Shown piece after piece: positions 34,801 to 46,929 of a DNA stretch of 64,000 nucleotides. The position numbers and the translations under genes were made by a program. Every line of letters starts with the position of its first letter. Position 1 is the stretch's first letter. Origin of the DNA: Botryotinia globosa (lineage: Eukaryota; Ascomycota; Leotiomycetes; Helotiales; Sclerotiniaceae); contig RCSZ01000017.1 of assembly GCA_014898425.1 (NCBI GenBank), positions 62,001 through 126,000 of the forward strand, given 5' to 3'. A model generated the notes under the pieces. The model made no database searches and had not been told where the DNA came from. It worked only from the letters and a program-made list of their open reading frames with translations.

Positions 34801-35436
34801 ATTAGGATAATGCACTCGTTGGAATGCGATATACAGGTTTATAGCGCATTCCAATCATAGCTGTGGAGCTGATTACCTACGCTCTCATGATGATGCTAGC
34901 TTAACCATCTCTTTTACGGCGCGAGTCTGTATGGCATGGGATTGCTGACCTTCGACAGCTGATATTGGGATGATCTTGAGAGTAAAACAAATCGAGGATC
35001 AAAACTTGAATATTCCCGCTTTAAATGTAGTTGATATCAATTGGCTGTTGTATTGATGAATCTCACACACATCAAGCGATCTCGGCGATCTACCAAATTC
35101 ATGACGTTGCTTACATAATCCCCCACCTCTCCGACGCCCTCTTCTTGACAACTTCAGTTGTCGTTCTCAGAACAACAGTTGCACATCTCGTCACTCTCAA
35201 TATACGAATATCTCAATATAAAACCCCTTTAGATTTCAAATCTTTGAATACTTTTGATTTTGCTCTTTGAATAATTCTGAGAATTGCACAGTAGTGATCG
35301 TACGGGTGTGGTATTCTTATTTTTTGGGTTCGTCGTCTTGAGATGGACGAATTAAGAAGCTGTAGTTGTTCTAACGATGTCATCAGTATTTACCCCTGAA
35401 CCCCTTTAATCCTCGCATCACCGACTAGCTGTCAAA
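31866..35436. other. Long gene-free block upstream of SPT10
   Basis: About 3.5 kb without a supported gene. Several short frames (32308, 32990, 33528, 34396 and 35031) are isolated and motif-free. The last few hundred bases before 35437 are presumably SPT10 promoter and leader, with a pyrimidine-rich ACCCCTGAACCCC stretch at about 35392-35410. Confidence 0.4.
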
Positions 35437-37311
35437 ATGCCTGCCATGCTCGATGACCCCAGCGCTCCCACAATCTACCGAGCTTCAGGATCCGCACCTT
35501 TTCCAGATCCCCACGACACAAACCCCGCACTACCAGTCGATGTTTTTCCTCGACAGGTCACCCTACGTGACCGAGTGACAGTCGCTACAATAGTGCCCTT
35601 CGCGTCACAAAACCGAGTTCCTCCCTCGCTTCTCGCATATCTCAGCGACCAATTCAAAAAGGAAGTCGAATTGGGTGACACATATCCTATGCTTGATACT
35701 ATGCCACCAGAGAAGTTTGCATCTTATTGGTTTCAAAACTTCGGTGCAGTAATGCTTCTTGGTAATATCGAGTCCGCAGACGAAGTAGTCGAAGGCAAGA
35801 ATTGGGCAACAGAATGTCTAGGTAGTTATTATATCAAGCCCAACTATCCAGGACGTAGCTCCCACATCTGCAACGCCGGATTTCTCGTTACAGACGCTGC
35901 ACGAGGCAGAGGTGTCGGGCGTCTTCTTGGGGAAAGCTACCTCCACTGGGCTCCACTTCTCGGCTACACATACTCGGTTTTCAATCTCGTTTATGAGACA
36001 AACGTAGCTTCTTGTCGCATTTGGGACGCATTAGGGTTCAAGCGTATTGGGCGTGTCAAGGGAGCAGGAAATCTAAAGAGCTATCCAGGGCAATTCATCG
36101 ATGCTATTATATATGGGAGGGATTTAGGGCCTGATGGCTCCGACTTCGTGAGTGAAGAACGCTTCGATAAAATCAAATTCTATTTGAAACATAAAGAATA
36201 TCCATTGGGTGCTGATCGCGCGGAAAAAAGCAGACTTCGTAGCGCGGCCACGCATTACAAACTACTACCGGACGAGGATAAGCTCATGTTGAAAGGGAAG
36301 GAAGTCATCAGTGACCCGCAAAAACAATACGAGATTGCGAGGGGTATACATGTACTACAACATGGTGGAATCAACAAAACCACAGCTATCATCGCCGAGA
36401 AATATCACTGGATTAGAATCAAGGAGACGGTTAGTCTAGTAATTAAGAACTGTGGAGAATGTAAAGAATTGGGCAAGGCACCAGTTATCAAACCAGATTA
36501 CCAAGCTCAGATAGCCCGCCAAGCTACTCCTAAAAGTCAAGATGTAACAGATGCAAACATACTATCTTTACCCGAGCAACAACAACTCAACCACCATCGA
36601 GATCTCCATCAACACCAACAGCAGCATGATCAGCAACCACAACCTTCCCATTTGCAGCATGATTTTCAGCAAATGCAACACCACCATGACCACACCAGTA
36701 CATCCGTATCACCACAAGTCCTTAACCGCAGACTGCCATCCCACTCTCCCCATCCTCACAGTAATCCCATTATTCACCTCAAACAACATCAACCACCTAT
36801 TTCCCAAATGCAACTCCATCACGCAGAAACTCGTACACAATCTCAGGCTCAGGCTCAAGCTCATTCCCATTCTCATGCCCCATCGCACAGACATTCTGCA
36901 ACAGATTACCTACAAATAGATCCTCAAATCATGGATTACACACATACATCACATTCTCCGCATCAACATTTTGACGCGCACCATGAACATGATACAGATT
37001 CTTTTCAGGCGATGTTGGAAAACAGAGACGTAGATGTAGATGGGGGTGTTGGGGATGGGGGCACAGGCGTGGATGGAGATATTGACGACATGCTTGTGGA
37101 TCAAGATGAAGTAGAAGTAGAACACATCGGAGATATAGAAACAGTGGATAATAATGCCGGGGGTGATATTAATACTGACGAGACGATGAACGATTCAATG
37201 GGAAATGAAAGACATAAATCTCATGATGATGTTATGGCTACGGCGAGATTGGCGCAAGAAATGATTTCTAGGGGTGTAATGGATGGGAATGGGGGTGAGG
37301 GCGTCAGATAG
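35437..37311 (+). CDS. SPT10-like GNAT acetyltransferase / histone-gene activator
   Basis: Intronless, 624 residues. The N-terminal acetyltransferase fold (about 45-230) carries motif A in VTDAARGRGVGRLLGESYL (residues 151-169) and NVASCRIWDALGFKRIGR behind it. An integrase-like HHCC zinc finger follows: H305-x3-H309-x29-C339-x2-C342, within IHVLQHGGINKTTAIIAEKY and KNCGECKEL. This combination is the hallmark of Spt10, which in yeast binds core-histone upstream elements through the HHCC finger. The C-terminal part is unusual: a long Gln/His-rich stretch (about 370-540) and then an acidic Asp/Gly-rich region, probably disordered and activator-like. The gene converges with CCT7, with about 610 bp between stop codons. 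Nuclear localisation is inferred from family. Confidence 0.88.
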   Translation: MPAMLDDPSAPTIYRASGSAPFPDPHDTNPALPVDVFPRQVTLRDRVTVATIVPFASQNRVPPSLLAYLSDQFKKEVELGDTYPMLDTMPPEKFASYWFQNFGAVMLLGNIESADEVVEGKNWATECLGSYYIKPNYPGRSSHICNAGFLVTDAARGRGVGRLLGESYLHWAPLLGYTYSVFNLVYETNVASCRIWDALGFKRIGRVKGAGNLKSYPGQFIDAIIYGRDLGPDGSDFVSEERFDKIKFYLKHKEYPLGADRAEKSRLRSAATHYKLLPDEDKLMLKGKEVISDPQKQYEIARGIHVLQHGGINKTTAIIAEKYHWIRIKETVSLVIKNCGECKELGKAPVIKPDYQAQIARQATPKSQDVTDANILSLPEQQQLNHHRDLHQHQQQHDQQPQPSHLQHDFQQMQHHHDHTSTSVSPQVLNRRLPSHSPHPHSNPIIHLKQHQPPISQMQLHHAETRTQSQAQAQAHSHSHAPSHRHSATDYLQIDPQIMDYTHTSHSPHQHFDAHHEHDTDSFQAMLENRDVDVDGGVGDGGTGVDGDIDDMLVDQDEVEVEHIGDIETVDNNAGGDINTDETMNDSMGNERHKSHDDVMATARLAQEMISRGVMDGNGGEGVR

Positions 37312-37922
37312 AGGGTCATCGACGAGTTTGGATATAGTATTTAATACGAGAATGATGAATACCTAGTCATTACATAGATGGAGCCGAAACCGGGCTTCGA
37401 GACACATGCGGCCTGTCACTGGCTGGCGAGAAATGCAGAGAGCGGTGTATTCCAAGGAACATAATTAGAACTAGGGGCATCCAGTTGGACTGTTGGGTTG
37501 TTGGGTCCGGGATACATCATCGATAATCTACGACATACTTTGCAGGCAAATATCTTGATGTTCAGGAAAACATCATGTGCATCCAATCACAACATGAATC
37601 AGCGAAGAATGTGTCTACGCAAGAGATACATATTCTAGCAGCCCCAGATTATAGTAGATACAATAATGACATAAATCACAGAACAACAGTACACCACTGA
37701 TCAATCACAGAAATGTCGAAGTGGGTTTCATCACTGAATTCATAAATTCAGACATAAGCGAGAGGGTGAACTTTTGAATTCTAGAGTGCAAGTATGTACT
37801 TGTCATACATCTAGCACTTTTATATCATATCATAGAATAGTCATCTATACATCAAAATTCTGCTTGTCCTTAATTTCCCCTGCATCATTCATGAATCATG
37901 ATTTCTCTCTGCCATTTATCGT
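37312..37922. other. Intergenic between convergent SPT10 and CCT7
   Basis: Shared 3' flank of two convergent genes. No further coding signal. Confidence 0.6.
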
Positions 37923-39770
37923 TTATCTTCTTGGCATGCCTCTTCCTCTACCTCTCAATGCTCTCTGGGCTGCTCCCGGAGGTAGGCCTCTTTGTGGAGC
38001 TTGTGGTTGTTGACTCTCTTCGTTCTTAATGGTCTCGTCCACGCTCAAAATCAAACAACTAGCTTCAGTTGCTGCTTGAATGGCATTAACCTTGACCAAC
38101 GCTGGTTCCCAGACGAAAGCCTCCATATTGTCTCTAATACCTTCACCAATGAAATCAACACCAGCCCATACGTTTCCTTTTCTGTGTTCCACGCGGAGCT
38201 TGTTAAGAATATCTGTAGCATCGAAACCGGCGTTGTCGCAAAGTTGACGAGGAATGACCTCGAGGGCTTTAGCAAAGGATTTGATAATTGCCTGTTGCTT
38301 GTTGCGGATATTGTTATCGGCGTAGTGATGGAGATAGGCTGATACTTCCATTTCACAAGCTCCACCTCCAGCAACAATTGTGGTGTTCTTGATGGCGCGC
38401 TTAACGATCATGATAGCATCGTGGAGGGAACGCTCGACTTCGGCAATGAATTGCTCAGCACCTCCACGGAGGACTAATGTGCAGGTTTTGGCAGCTGGGC
38501 AATCTTCGAAGAAGTTGAAACGTTCTCCACCAATTTGGCGTTCTTCGAACGAACCACAGGTTCCGAGGTGCTCTGGCTGAATATCGGAACAAGTAGATTG
38601 AATGGATCCTCCTGTAGCTTGAATAATGCGTTCAAGGTCATCAGATCCTACACGGCCGGCACAGAAAATATCTCTATCCGCGAAATATTGAGTAGCAAGA
38701 TCACCAATTGGTAGCTTGGAAAGGACAATCTTTGCGCCAGTCTTGTATAAAGCTTCCATCTTGTTGTAGATAATTTGCCATTCAGCGTCGACAATAGCCT
38801 GGTATTCCGAAACTTGCTCGACACGAACTTCCGCGTTGTCTTTCTCAGACTTGAGCTCAAGTTCAACGTTCAAGCACACAATCTTGGGGTTTTTGAAAGA
38901 TTTTGGTTGTTGTTCGAAACCGGCGTATGAAAAGGTCTTTTTGAATGCAACACCGTTGACGAACAGTGAGTCTGTAAGGGATCCACCCGGAATCTTCTTC
39001 ATGCCAATGAGTTTCTCGTTTAAGTCGTCCTGATCTAATGTCATTACCGCATCAACGACCACTATATGCTGTTAGCTATGTCTTACCTAAACGCTTGGAG
39101 CCATACTCTTTGTGAAGAATCCGGTATTTCTCTTAATCAGCTTACTGCTCATAGCAGTACCGGCCAATTTAATGAGTGTTTCCCTCTGGTTACCCTCACT
39201 TGTATTAACAGCGATCTCCTTTATTTTATTGACGGCCATCGTAGAGGCTCTTCGTAAACCCTTAATAATCGTCTGCGAGCTGACTCCTTGTTCGACATGG
39301 TCTTTTATTTCCTTCAAAATTTCACCTGCCAAAACAACGACGGATGTTGTTCCATCTCCTACTTCGGCATCTTGTGATCGAGAGATATCGGTAAGAATTC
39401 GTGCTGCGGGGTGAACAACGTCAAGTAACTGCGCCCAGAAGTCAGTTTATGAGTTCTAGCTATACCGATCTCACAGGGTTTTCTGCTGAGAAGCTTACCT
39501 TCATAACAGTAGCACCATCATTAGTGATAGTTTGTCGTCCATTCTCATCCACAAGTAATAAATCCCCACCATATGGTCCCAAAGTACTTCTTATAGTGTT
39601 TTGAACAGCTAAACAAGCATTAATATTGCTAATGATTTGTCCTTTTCCCTGAGAAGAATCTGTGCCTATATTACACACTTCTGTCAGTATATCATGTGGT
39701 CAAACCAATATCTGGGTTACTGACCCTCTTTCAGCACAATAATGGTTGGAGTCTGGCCACCGAACGACAT
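37923..39770 (-). CDS. cct7: Chaperonin-containing TCP-1 subunit eta (four exons)
   Basis: Eta subunit of the cytosolic TRiC/CCT chaperonin, which folds actin, tubulin and WD-repeat proteins. Model: complement of 37923-39061, 39107-39428, 39499-39665 and 39725-39770; phases agree and give 557 residues, normal for the family. Exon 1 encodes [16 protein letters not shown]. The group II chaperonin signatures are present: [17 protein letters not shown] near the N-terminus, [38 protein letters not shown], and an apical and C-terminal part ending in an Arg/Gly-rich tail. The eta-like [17 protein letters not shown] stretch and the tail with [10 protein letters not shown] distinguish it from other CCT subunits. 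Its smallest intron is 45 nt. An essential housekeeping gene. Confidence 0.96.
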
Positions 39771-41779
39771 TTTTGCAAGAGACTCTGCTTATGAGAAAAA
39801 TTAAGAAGACGCCTGAATCACCGAATAGTCGCAATGCTGGGTATGTAAGAGAGCGTTGCTAGGGTATGAAGAGAACTCTCAAAGCTTTGCTGCCCCTGCC
39901 TGATTAATTGTAGTTCAACTTTTTTCGCGTCGCGATTTTGCTATCATGTCATGTGTCGATCACCGTAATCTGTTACACGTGAGACAAGTTCTGCCACACT
40001 AAGTTGCAGGTGCTTCTGGCATTTCAGCCACCCCCACTAGACCAACGTCTACCGGTGAGCTAGACCTCGGGGCGCCTTTTAGTTGATTTTATTTTACCAC
40101 GGGCTCACCGGGGAACAGTTCCCAGCAGCGAGTTTAATTGGTTTGAGAATCGTATCTCGCGTAATACCCGACCGTGGACATTCCAATCTTGCACAACATA
40201 TCACATTGTCAGCGCCACATTGTTTCCCTTGATTCCTTCCTCTTCCCTTTCTCAGTAACTACCTAGGTGGAGCTAAGAGCAACCTTGGAACTTCAATATT
40301 GTCTAGCAAATCATCATACCCTCCCGTCATTACTTCGTAACGGATTCATCTCATCTTATAAACCGATAGTGTGAATGTCTTCACCATGTTTATAATTTAC
40401 ATAAGTCGCCACCGCCACTGCCACACCAGCCTTCCTCATCCTTCATCCTACTGCATCGTAAGCCTAACCAATTATAATCGATATGCCGTCTAATCTGTCT
40501 CTCGCGGTGCAAGAGCGTCTTAGACCATAGGTATTTGGACCTACTATGTCACCCAAATAAGGTCCTCAGCCTTTTCCGTCATCCTCTGTCTAACACCCTA
40601 AAGTAATATATGGAAGATCACTCCTATCCATGAATCCCCCTAGATTGGTTTATCGCGGGGTAGCGCAATCCTCCTTCTGCACCTTCCGCTTCCCATTTAT
40701 AGGCCCCGACAAACGAATGCAACTCTTTATGACAAACCTTTAATTCTTTACGTTCATTCGGACATTTTCTTCAAGCGCAGTTTACCAATAGCTACCGGTA
40801 GATGCCTCATTCACAGTTTGAGGGATGGCCAAACTGTCGAATCATAGTCGGTATCCCAAGGCTGAAGAGTCAGCAAAGCTTGAAGAAGTACCTATACGGC
40901 GCTCCTATGCGCGTCAACGTTTTGAAGGCCTCATTCGGCAATTGTGGTGACTTCGCAATTGATAATTCGTCACCGCTGACCACACCGTTCTCGAGCTGAA
41001 ACATCGGATTCGGATCACGGAATAATTTACGTCCTTATCCACTTTACAGCCGGCAGAGGTTTGAGGGATGCGAAATCTAGATACTGACTTCTGGCTGTCG
41101 ATATAACACGGTATTGCCCTTGCAATGTCATGTCAAGGGTTCGATCCAAATCTCCTACACCGCTAGCTTTTTCAGAAACTTCCTTTTATTCGTTTTCATT
41201 CGTCTATCAACAATCAGGAAGAGTTACACAGAGATTTTCTACTTTACGGACGTAAGGAATACTGTAATCCAGACCAAATATTTACGTACGTAAGGATAGT
41301 TTCGGCGCTCATGTGGTTGCAAATGATGCTCAGAATCGCGACGTAGCGTTAGGGTTGCAGCCGCTGCAGGGACGCACGACCAAACTAGCCTTATTTCCGT
41401 CGTGTAGTATCGCAAGGCTGAGTTAAGACGTGGTCACACATCGTGTAGAGGCCATTGAAGACACCGTAATTCGGCTTTTGCGTTAGTTACTAATATAAGC
41501 GCATTCTACATTCAAGGAGCGAGGCTGAATTCTATAATTGCGATTTTTGTAATCAGAGGGAATGGACATATGTCGCTAGATACGAATCCCTCGTCAGAGT
41601 CACGTTGTTACGGCACAGTTGCTGAATCTGGGAGTTGACTCAAGGGTCAACGGCTCCCCCGAGATATAAGAAATGCTATGGATAGCTGGCATGATGTCTT
41701 GGATGGAACGAGCAGCAGATCCACAATCAGTGCGAAGCGTGCAATTTCATATACCGAAAGAAAAAAAACCGTATAGACA
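39771..41779. other. Long intergenic block
   Basis: Upstream region of CCT7 and upstream region of the Zn2Cys6 gene. A GGTTCGATCC word at 41142 resembles a tRNA B box, but no cloverleaf can be drawn around it. No other gene is supported. Confidence 0.4.
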
Positions 41780-43532
41780 ATGGCTACAATTGCGAGAAAG
41801 AAAGCTTGGAGACCAAAATCTAAGACTGGCTGTCTTACCTGTCGGTTGGTTATTCTACTTCAACTCATCTTTTCTGTGTGATCAGCACACAAGTGAAGAT
41901 TCAAAGTTGGGTCGCTAATGGGGATCTAGAATTCGCCGTGTCAAATGCGGAGAAGAGAGACCGAGGTGCCTTCGATGCACGAAGACGGGACGTAAATGCG
42001 ATGGCTATGATTCTGATCATCCAGAAATATCGAGTGCCCCACCGTCACGAAGGGATAGTGGGATTTCTTCGTCAAATACAAGCCCAACTGATAGCTCCAT
42101 CATGATTTCTACCCCAGGCATAGTCGAAATGCCTTCTCCGGTCATTGAATGGGATGAAGAAGAGCGAAGAAGCTTCAATTTTTTCATCGCCAAGACAGCG
42201 CCAGAATTGTCGGGTAGTTTTGAATCTAAATTCTGGACGAGTCTCATTTTGCAGAGATGCCACTCGGATCCGCCCATTCGCCATGCAGTCATTGCTTTGG
42301 GAGCCCTCAACGAGTCCTTCAAGTTTGGCGACATAAAATTACTGGAAGCGGGAGCGATTGCTGATCCGAAGCAACGATTCGCTCTGCTACAAAATATTAA
42401 AGCTATACGTTACTTGACGGGTCATCCCTCGAATGGATGTCTCCGACAATCTTCAGAAGTAATTTTGATATCTTGTCTTTTGTTTATTTGCTTCGAAGCA
42501 ATGCAAGGAAATTACCAAGCTGCATTTGCCCATCTAAACAGCGGCTTAAAGATTTTAGGTGATTGGATGGAGACGAATGAACGAAACTCCCTCACGCATC
42601 CAGAGTCGAGCATGAATCAAGAATTCATCCGTTCAGAAATAGTACCTTTATTCGGAGCTTTAAATACCCAGCCGATCAGAATACTACCAGCTAGCTTTAT
42701 TCAACGGGAAATTTCTAGTGGGTCCACGAAACTTGGTTTCGCAGCTCAGACCTGCATACCAGATCCCATTTCATCGCTGAATGAAGCAAAACATCATCTC
42801 CAAAACCAGACCCATGCAATTTTGGTATACCACCAAAACGCAGCACAGCATTATAGCCCAGGGGTTCCAAATAATAACAAAACTCTACGCTCCAGTGGCA
42901 TGAATGCTATGGTCGATGAAAGGAGAGATCGAATTCTGCAGCTTGAGCAGTGGTCCAGAGTCTTCAACAACTTTGCACAAGCAGTAGGTCAAACGATGAA
43001 TACGAGTGATCTACGAGCATCAATATCGCTCAAACTGCATCATGTCGCCAACAAACTAATTCTCGAAACAGCACAATTCGAGTCTGAATTGAACTACGAT
43101 TGTTACATGGATCAGTTTGAACTAATGACTTCACTAGCCGAATCTCTTCTCAAATCATATGGCGATTCAAGGCTGGAAAACGGACGGGTGTTTTCTTTCG
43201 ACACTGCGATAATACCACCGCTGCTATGTGTGGCATGCAAATGTCGTGATCCTTCACTGCGCAGGAGAGCACAAGCTCTTCTGGTCAGCTCTTTCAAACG
43301 AGAAGGTGGTTGGGATAGTGACTTGGCGAGTAGTATCGGTAGGTGGACTATAGATAAGGAAGAGAAGAATTTAGAGAAAATTTCGAGAGCCGAGGAAGTG
43401 GTGGGGTCATCTCGGATCGTAATAACGGAAATAACATCCCTTGGACGACGAAAGGCATTGGTCAAATTTAGACAGGGTCCTCGCCGGGACGATGGAGATG
43501 AAGAGCTTCAGGAGGAATGGATTTTATGGTGA
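41780..43532 (+). CDS. Zn(II)2Cys6 fungal transcription factor (two exons)
   Basis: DNA-binding regulator of unknown target. Model: 41780-41844 and 41930-43532, 555 residues. An in-frame stop sits six bases before the ATG, fixing the start (MATIARKKAWRPK). The first intron splits the zinc cluster; splicing joins TCR to IRRVKC and restores the full pattern C-x2-C-x6-C-x6-C-x2-C-x6-C in GCLTCRIRRVKC and RCLRCTKTGRKCDGY. A Ser-rich linker follows. The rest (about 95-555) has the helical texture of the fungal-specific middle/C-terminal regulatory domain, for example the segments TAPELSGSFESKFW and FEAMQGNYQAAFAHL. The donor GTTGGT is slightly unusual. No nearby pathway gene indicates the target. 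Confidence 0.9.
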
Positions 43533-44341
43533 TGATGTGTACTTGTAGTCACAAGAGCTCTGGAAGTTCATGAAGACTGTATATGTGAATATGATGATTT
43601 GTATCATTGAAGACACCCTTCTTCTTACAAATTTCCAATTGACTCTTTACCTTTAATCTCTATAGAAGCTGATTTCCATTGAATTAAGCTTCTTTCCCTC
43701 GTCACTCTCGACACAAGCACTCCTTTGAGCGGCATATGAGGAAGAGCCAGATGAGACTTCATAAGCCACAAACCCCACAGCCATATTCTCGAAATAAAGA
43801 CTAGACTTGGAAATTTTCTTGAAAGTAAAACAGAACGACAGAATTAAAGACCCGGAAGTAAACTATCGATCAAGGGAGTAATGCTGGGTCTGGACTTGGG
43901 GCAGTTGGAGTAGGCATTTGATCTACGGATACCCATTCAACCAACTCTGCAACCCCTCGGTTCATTCGTCATCGACCCCTTCAGTTACCAAAAGCCCTCA
44001 CGTCATAGCAGCGATGGATATCTTGATGTGTGTGTAAGTAAGTTAGCTACTCAACACTTCTAATTTTCCACTGATTGACAAGGAAATATTGATATTGGAA
44101 CCATTAAATTGTAATTAAACCTCGGTGTCGAATTCGGATCTCTGAGCAAAAAGTCTCAACTCCAACTTAAGCTTGAATAAGAACTAACTCCAACTTGTTG
44201 GCTTACTGCGTTCAGGTCTTGAAAGGTAGGGTCTTGAAAACATCTATACACAAGAAAGTCCTTCGATCACCAAGAAACTTTATCATCATAACATTGCTTT
44301 TATCTCCCATAAAGAAATTTCACGAAATAGCATTCAGCAAA
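43533..44341. other. Intergenic with a short coding-like frame
   Basis: On the minus strand about 43660-43790 an open segment encodes MAVGFVAYEVSSGSSSYAA and ends in ISFYRD before a stop. It might be a terminal-exon relic; no partner exon or family is recognised. Confidence 0.25.
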
Positions 44342-44342
44342 G

Positions 44343-44533
44343 ATGTCTGGTGTAAGAGTGTTGATTCCCATGTCAGATTATGGCCATGATCCAACAGGTA
44401 ATATGACTGATGAGATGATAGGTTTATGGTCGAGGATGAAAAGTATAATTACATTAGTGGGAGGTGGCCTGGAGATGCCCAATTATTGGCGGATAGGATT
44501 GTGGAGTTGGTCAAGAAGAATACAGAGAATTGA
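44343..44533 (+). pseudogene. Internally deleted DJ-1/PfpI-family gene remnant
   Basis: The segment starts with ATG at 44343 and encodes MSGVRVLIPMSDYGHDPT, the typical beginning of fungal type-1 glutamine-amidotransferase-like (DJ-1/PfpI/ThiJ) proteins. It then passes in about 30 bp to a different frame encoding MVEDEKYNYISGRWPGDAQ and a C-terminal LLADRIVELVKKNTEN before a stop at 44531-44533, which is the typical family C-terminus. The roughly 170 middle residues, including the nucleophilic elbow, are absent and the two ends are out of frame. Both ends look well preserved, so the deletion may be fairly recent. No other paralogue is present in the window. Confidence 0.7.
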
Positions 44534-45080
44534 GTTGTGATATGATATGAAATGATATGAAATGAACGGGGTTGATATTTGTTTCCTGTTGGAAATCTCA
44601 ATGGGAAAACATTATTTACCCATAGCTAGTATAGTAATTAATGGAGAGCATTTGAATCATCAGCAGGGGCTAATTACCATCTGTGCTTCCGACATGCGAA
44701 CGAAAGGCATGTCGGAAATTCATCCGCGAGCTAACCTTATTAACTTTCAGGGTCGATTAGCGTGTGAATATGCCAAGTCTAAGCCTTTGTTCAGTCGCAG
44801 TATGTACATACTGTAGCCGGTCGTCCAGATAAACCCCTTCATCACGTTCATCTATTCGCACTTTCACTTCATAGATGTAAAATCGATTTTCTCATTTCTT
44901 GATTTTCTATACGTGTTTCACTATCGAAACTCAAAAACGGCAGCATAACTTAGAAATAAATTGAACTCCGTGAACTCCAAAATTACCCCGGTAGTACTGT
45001 GCTGTGGAGATATCCAGCGATTAAATTCTTAAGTGAACCGTAATAGAAATGACAAAGGAGAACCTAGAAGCGCCAGCACC
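44534..45080. other. Intergenic
   Basis: 3' flank of the DJ-1 remnant and of the next gene. An 84-codon plus-strand frame at 44562-44816 has no motif. No gene is supported. Confidence 0.4.
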
Positions 45081-45887
45081 TCACGAAGTCTCCTTGTCAA
45101 CAACATCATCATTCTCTTCTGTAGCAGCCTCGTTCGAGTCCTTCAAAGGGCTATCAAACAATCCCATCAGCATCTTCCTGTATAGTCTACTATCCAGAAA
45201 CTCCCTATCAATATCCTCATACGCAGCCACTCCTCCTCTCCCCCATATATTCTTACACATTTTTGCTATACACGCATCTCCACTAACGCCTGCGCTCCAT
45301 CTTTGGTTCAAAGGTAATCCGTTTCCTTCAGGCGTATATAGTAACATGTATGTGCCAATCAAAGCATGATCTGTTAAACCATTGATCCTATCTATGGCAG
45401 AATATTTCTGTATACGAGCGTGCCAGGCATCTCCATCGCCCCAAAATGAACGCATATCCGGTATGTGTGAGAGATGGTTATCTCTGTGTCCCTCGAGACG
45501 GATATCTATTGTACGAAGTTTGAGAAGGATAGGTCGTGTACCCGCTTGAGGTAACAAGAGGACAAAGATGGAAGTAGTTTCAAATCTCGGAGAAGCAGGA
45601 GGACTTGTAGAGAAAACTTTATTGAAGATGCCAAGACGACTTGTACTGTTTCCTCGATGATGCTGTGGCGGTTGAGGTGGAGGCTGAGGTGGAGTATCTG
45701 AGTCTGAAGGGATATGAGGTGTCTTTGCTTGGCTTATGATAAATTGTGTCTCATTTTCCAAAACTTCGAAGCGCTTTGCAGTGTCAGGCCCGTGTTCATG
45801 AGTTGGAGGCGGGCTGTAGATCCCCGAAAGAAGAGGTACTCTTTGTTGAGTTGCTAGATAAGCACGATAACTTTCACTGGCTTCCAT
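45081..45887 (-). CDS. Hypothetical protein, Pro/Gln-rich N-terminal region
   Basis: Intronless, 268 residues from the ATG at 45887 (MEASESYRAYL); an alternative ATG lies three codons upstream. Residues about 60-85 are a low-complexity Pro/Gln/His segment (TPPQPPPQPPQHH). The second half is compact and coding-like, with FVLLLPQAGTRPILLKLRT, DAWHARIQKY and WGRGGVAAYEDIDREFLDS. The tail is acidic (EENDDVVDKE). There is no signal peptide or obvious membrane segment, and I cannot assign a domain. It faces the 2EXR gene's 3' flank about 1 kb away. Confidence 0.6.
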   Translation of the reverse strand: MEASESYRAYLATQQRVPLLSGIYSPPPTHEHGPDTAKRFEVLENETQFIISQAKTPHIPSDSDTPPQPPPQPPQHHRGNSTSRLGIFNKVFSTSPPASPRFETTSIFVLLLPQAGTRPILLKLRTIDIRLEGHRDNHLSHIPDMRSFWGDGDAWHARIQKYSAIDRINGLTDHALIGTYMLLYTPEGNGLPLNQRWSAGVSGDACIAKMCKNIWGRGGVAAYEDIDREFLDSRLYRKMLMGLFDSPLKDSNEAATEENDDVVDKETS

Positions 45888-46929
45888 GCTGAGCAAAAGA
45901 TGTTGTGTTTGAGACTATCTTCTGTACGAGAAGAAGTGTTTTGTAGACAGAGAGGTAAGGCTTAGCTTCCGTGGATGGCGAGAACTACCTTGGGATTTCG
46001 GGTAACAACAGTTGCGATAACATTGAATTTAACCAATTCAAGGATGCCGAGTACAAAAAATGGGAAGAAGTACCAGTATTCTTGCCCAAGTGCAAAGGCT
46101 TTGCGGGGTTGTGAACTGCAAGGTAGTTTCCACGGCGGCAAGATCCAGTGGGTATCAACCAATCATGATACAGACGCTCGTACCAACAAAACCGCTTGGG
46201 GTGAGTACCTAGTAGTAGTTCGAGACTCTTAACCAAACATTAAGAAATAATTGAAAGACTAGAAACTTAGATCAAAACCACAGCACTTGAATAGTGGTTA
46301 TTAAATGGGAATTGCAACGGATCTGAAAGGGGTTTATCGTGGTTTGTGCATTATTGATTTTTAGTCGGAGTGATAACGATTGAAGGCGGCCAAACTTGGC
46401 TCGGATGATCCCATGCAATTTTTGAAGGCGCAGTGATAAGTTAGGTTACAACCAGCTGCCTTTGCGAGCCTAGGTTGAGGGTATTCCCGAGCCCATTCTG
46501 CAGCAAGGTTTTGCTGCAAAGCCATCACTTTTCCTGCTCTGCACATGATGCTCCTATCAGGAAGCGTTGAGTTTTCCGAGAGTTTGGTTGTGTTATGGAT
46601 AAGATCCAGATAAGGTAGCTAATGCACAATCCTTGTGAGTCGAATCCTCTTTTTCGAGACATGACCAGTTCATAGCTCCCGAACAGAGTAACAGGGCTTG
46701 TGTCACATCACAATTGCCAGAGTATTTTCACTGTAATGCCGCCGGGTATATGGAAAGTGATTCCTGCTAGTCCACCATCATGGCTATGCCAATCAATTCA
46801 ATTCATGTCGTAAGAGATTCTTTCGTGACTTGACTCGTTCTTTTCAAAACACTATTCGCGCAACGTAGTAAAATCTTACTCTCATTTTTGAAACAGCCGA
46901 ATAAAATACCCTTATGTTCCACCCTAGCG
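45888..46929. other. Intergenic
   Basis: Upstream region of the hypothetical gene. A pair of overlapping sense and antisense frames near 45975-46236 has no motif and is likely noncoding. Confidence 0.4.

Noticed and set aside
41142..41151. tRNA B-box-like GGTTCGATCC
   Set aside because: No acceptable A box at the right distance, and no T-stem or acceptor pairing, so not called as a tRNA.
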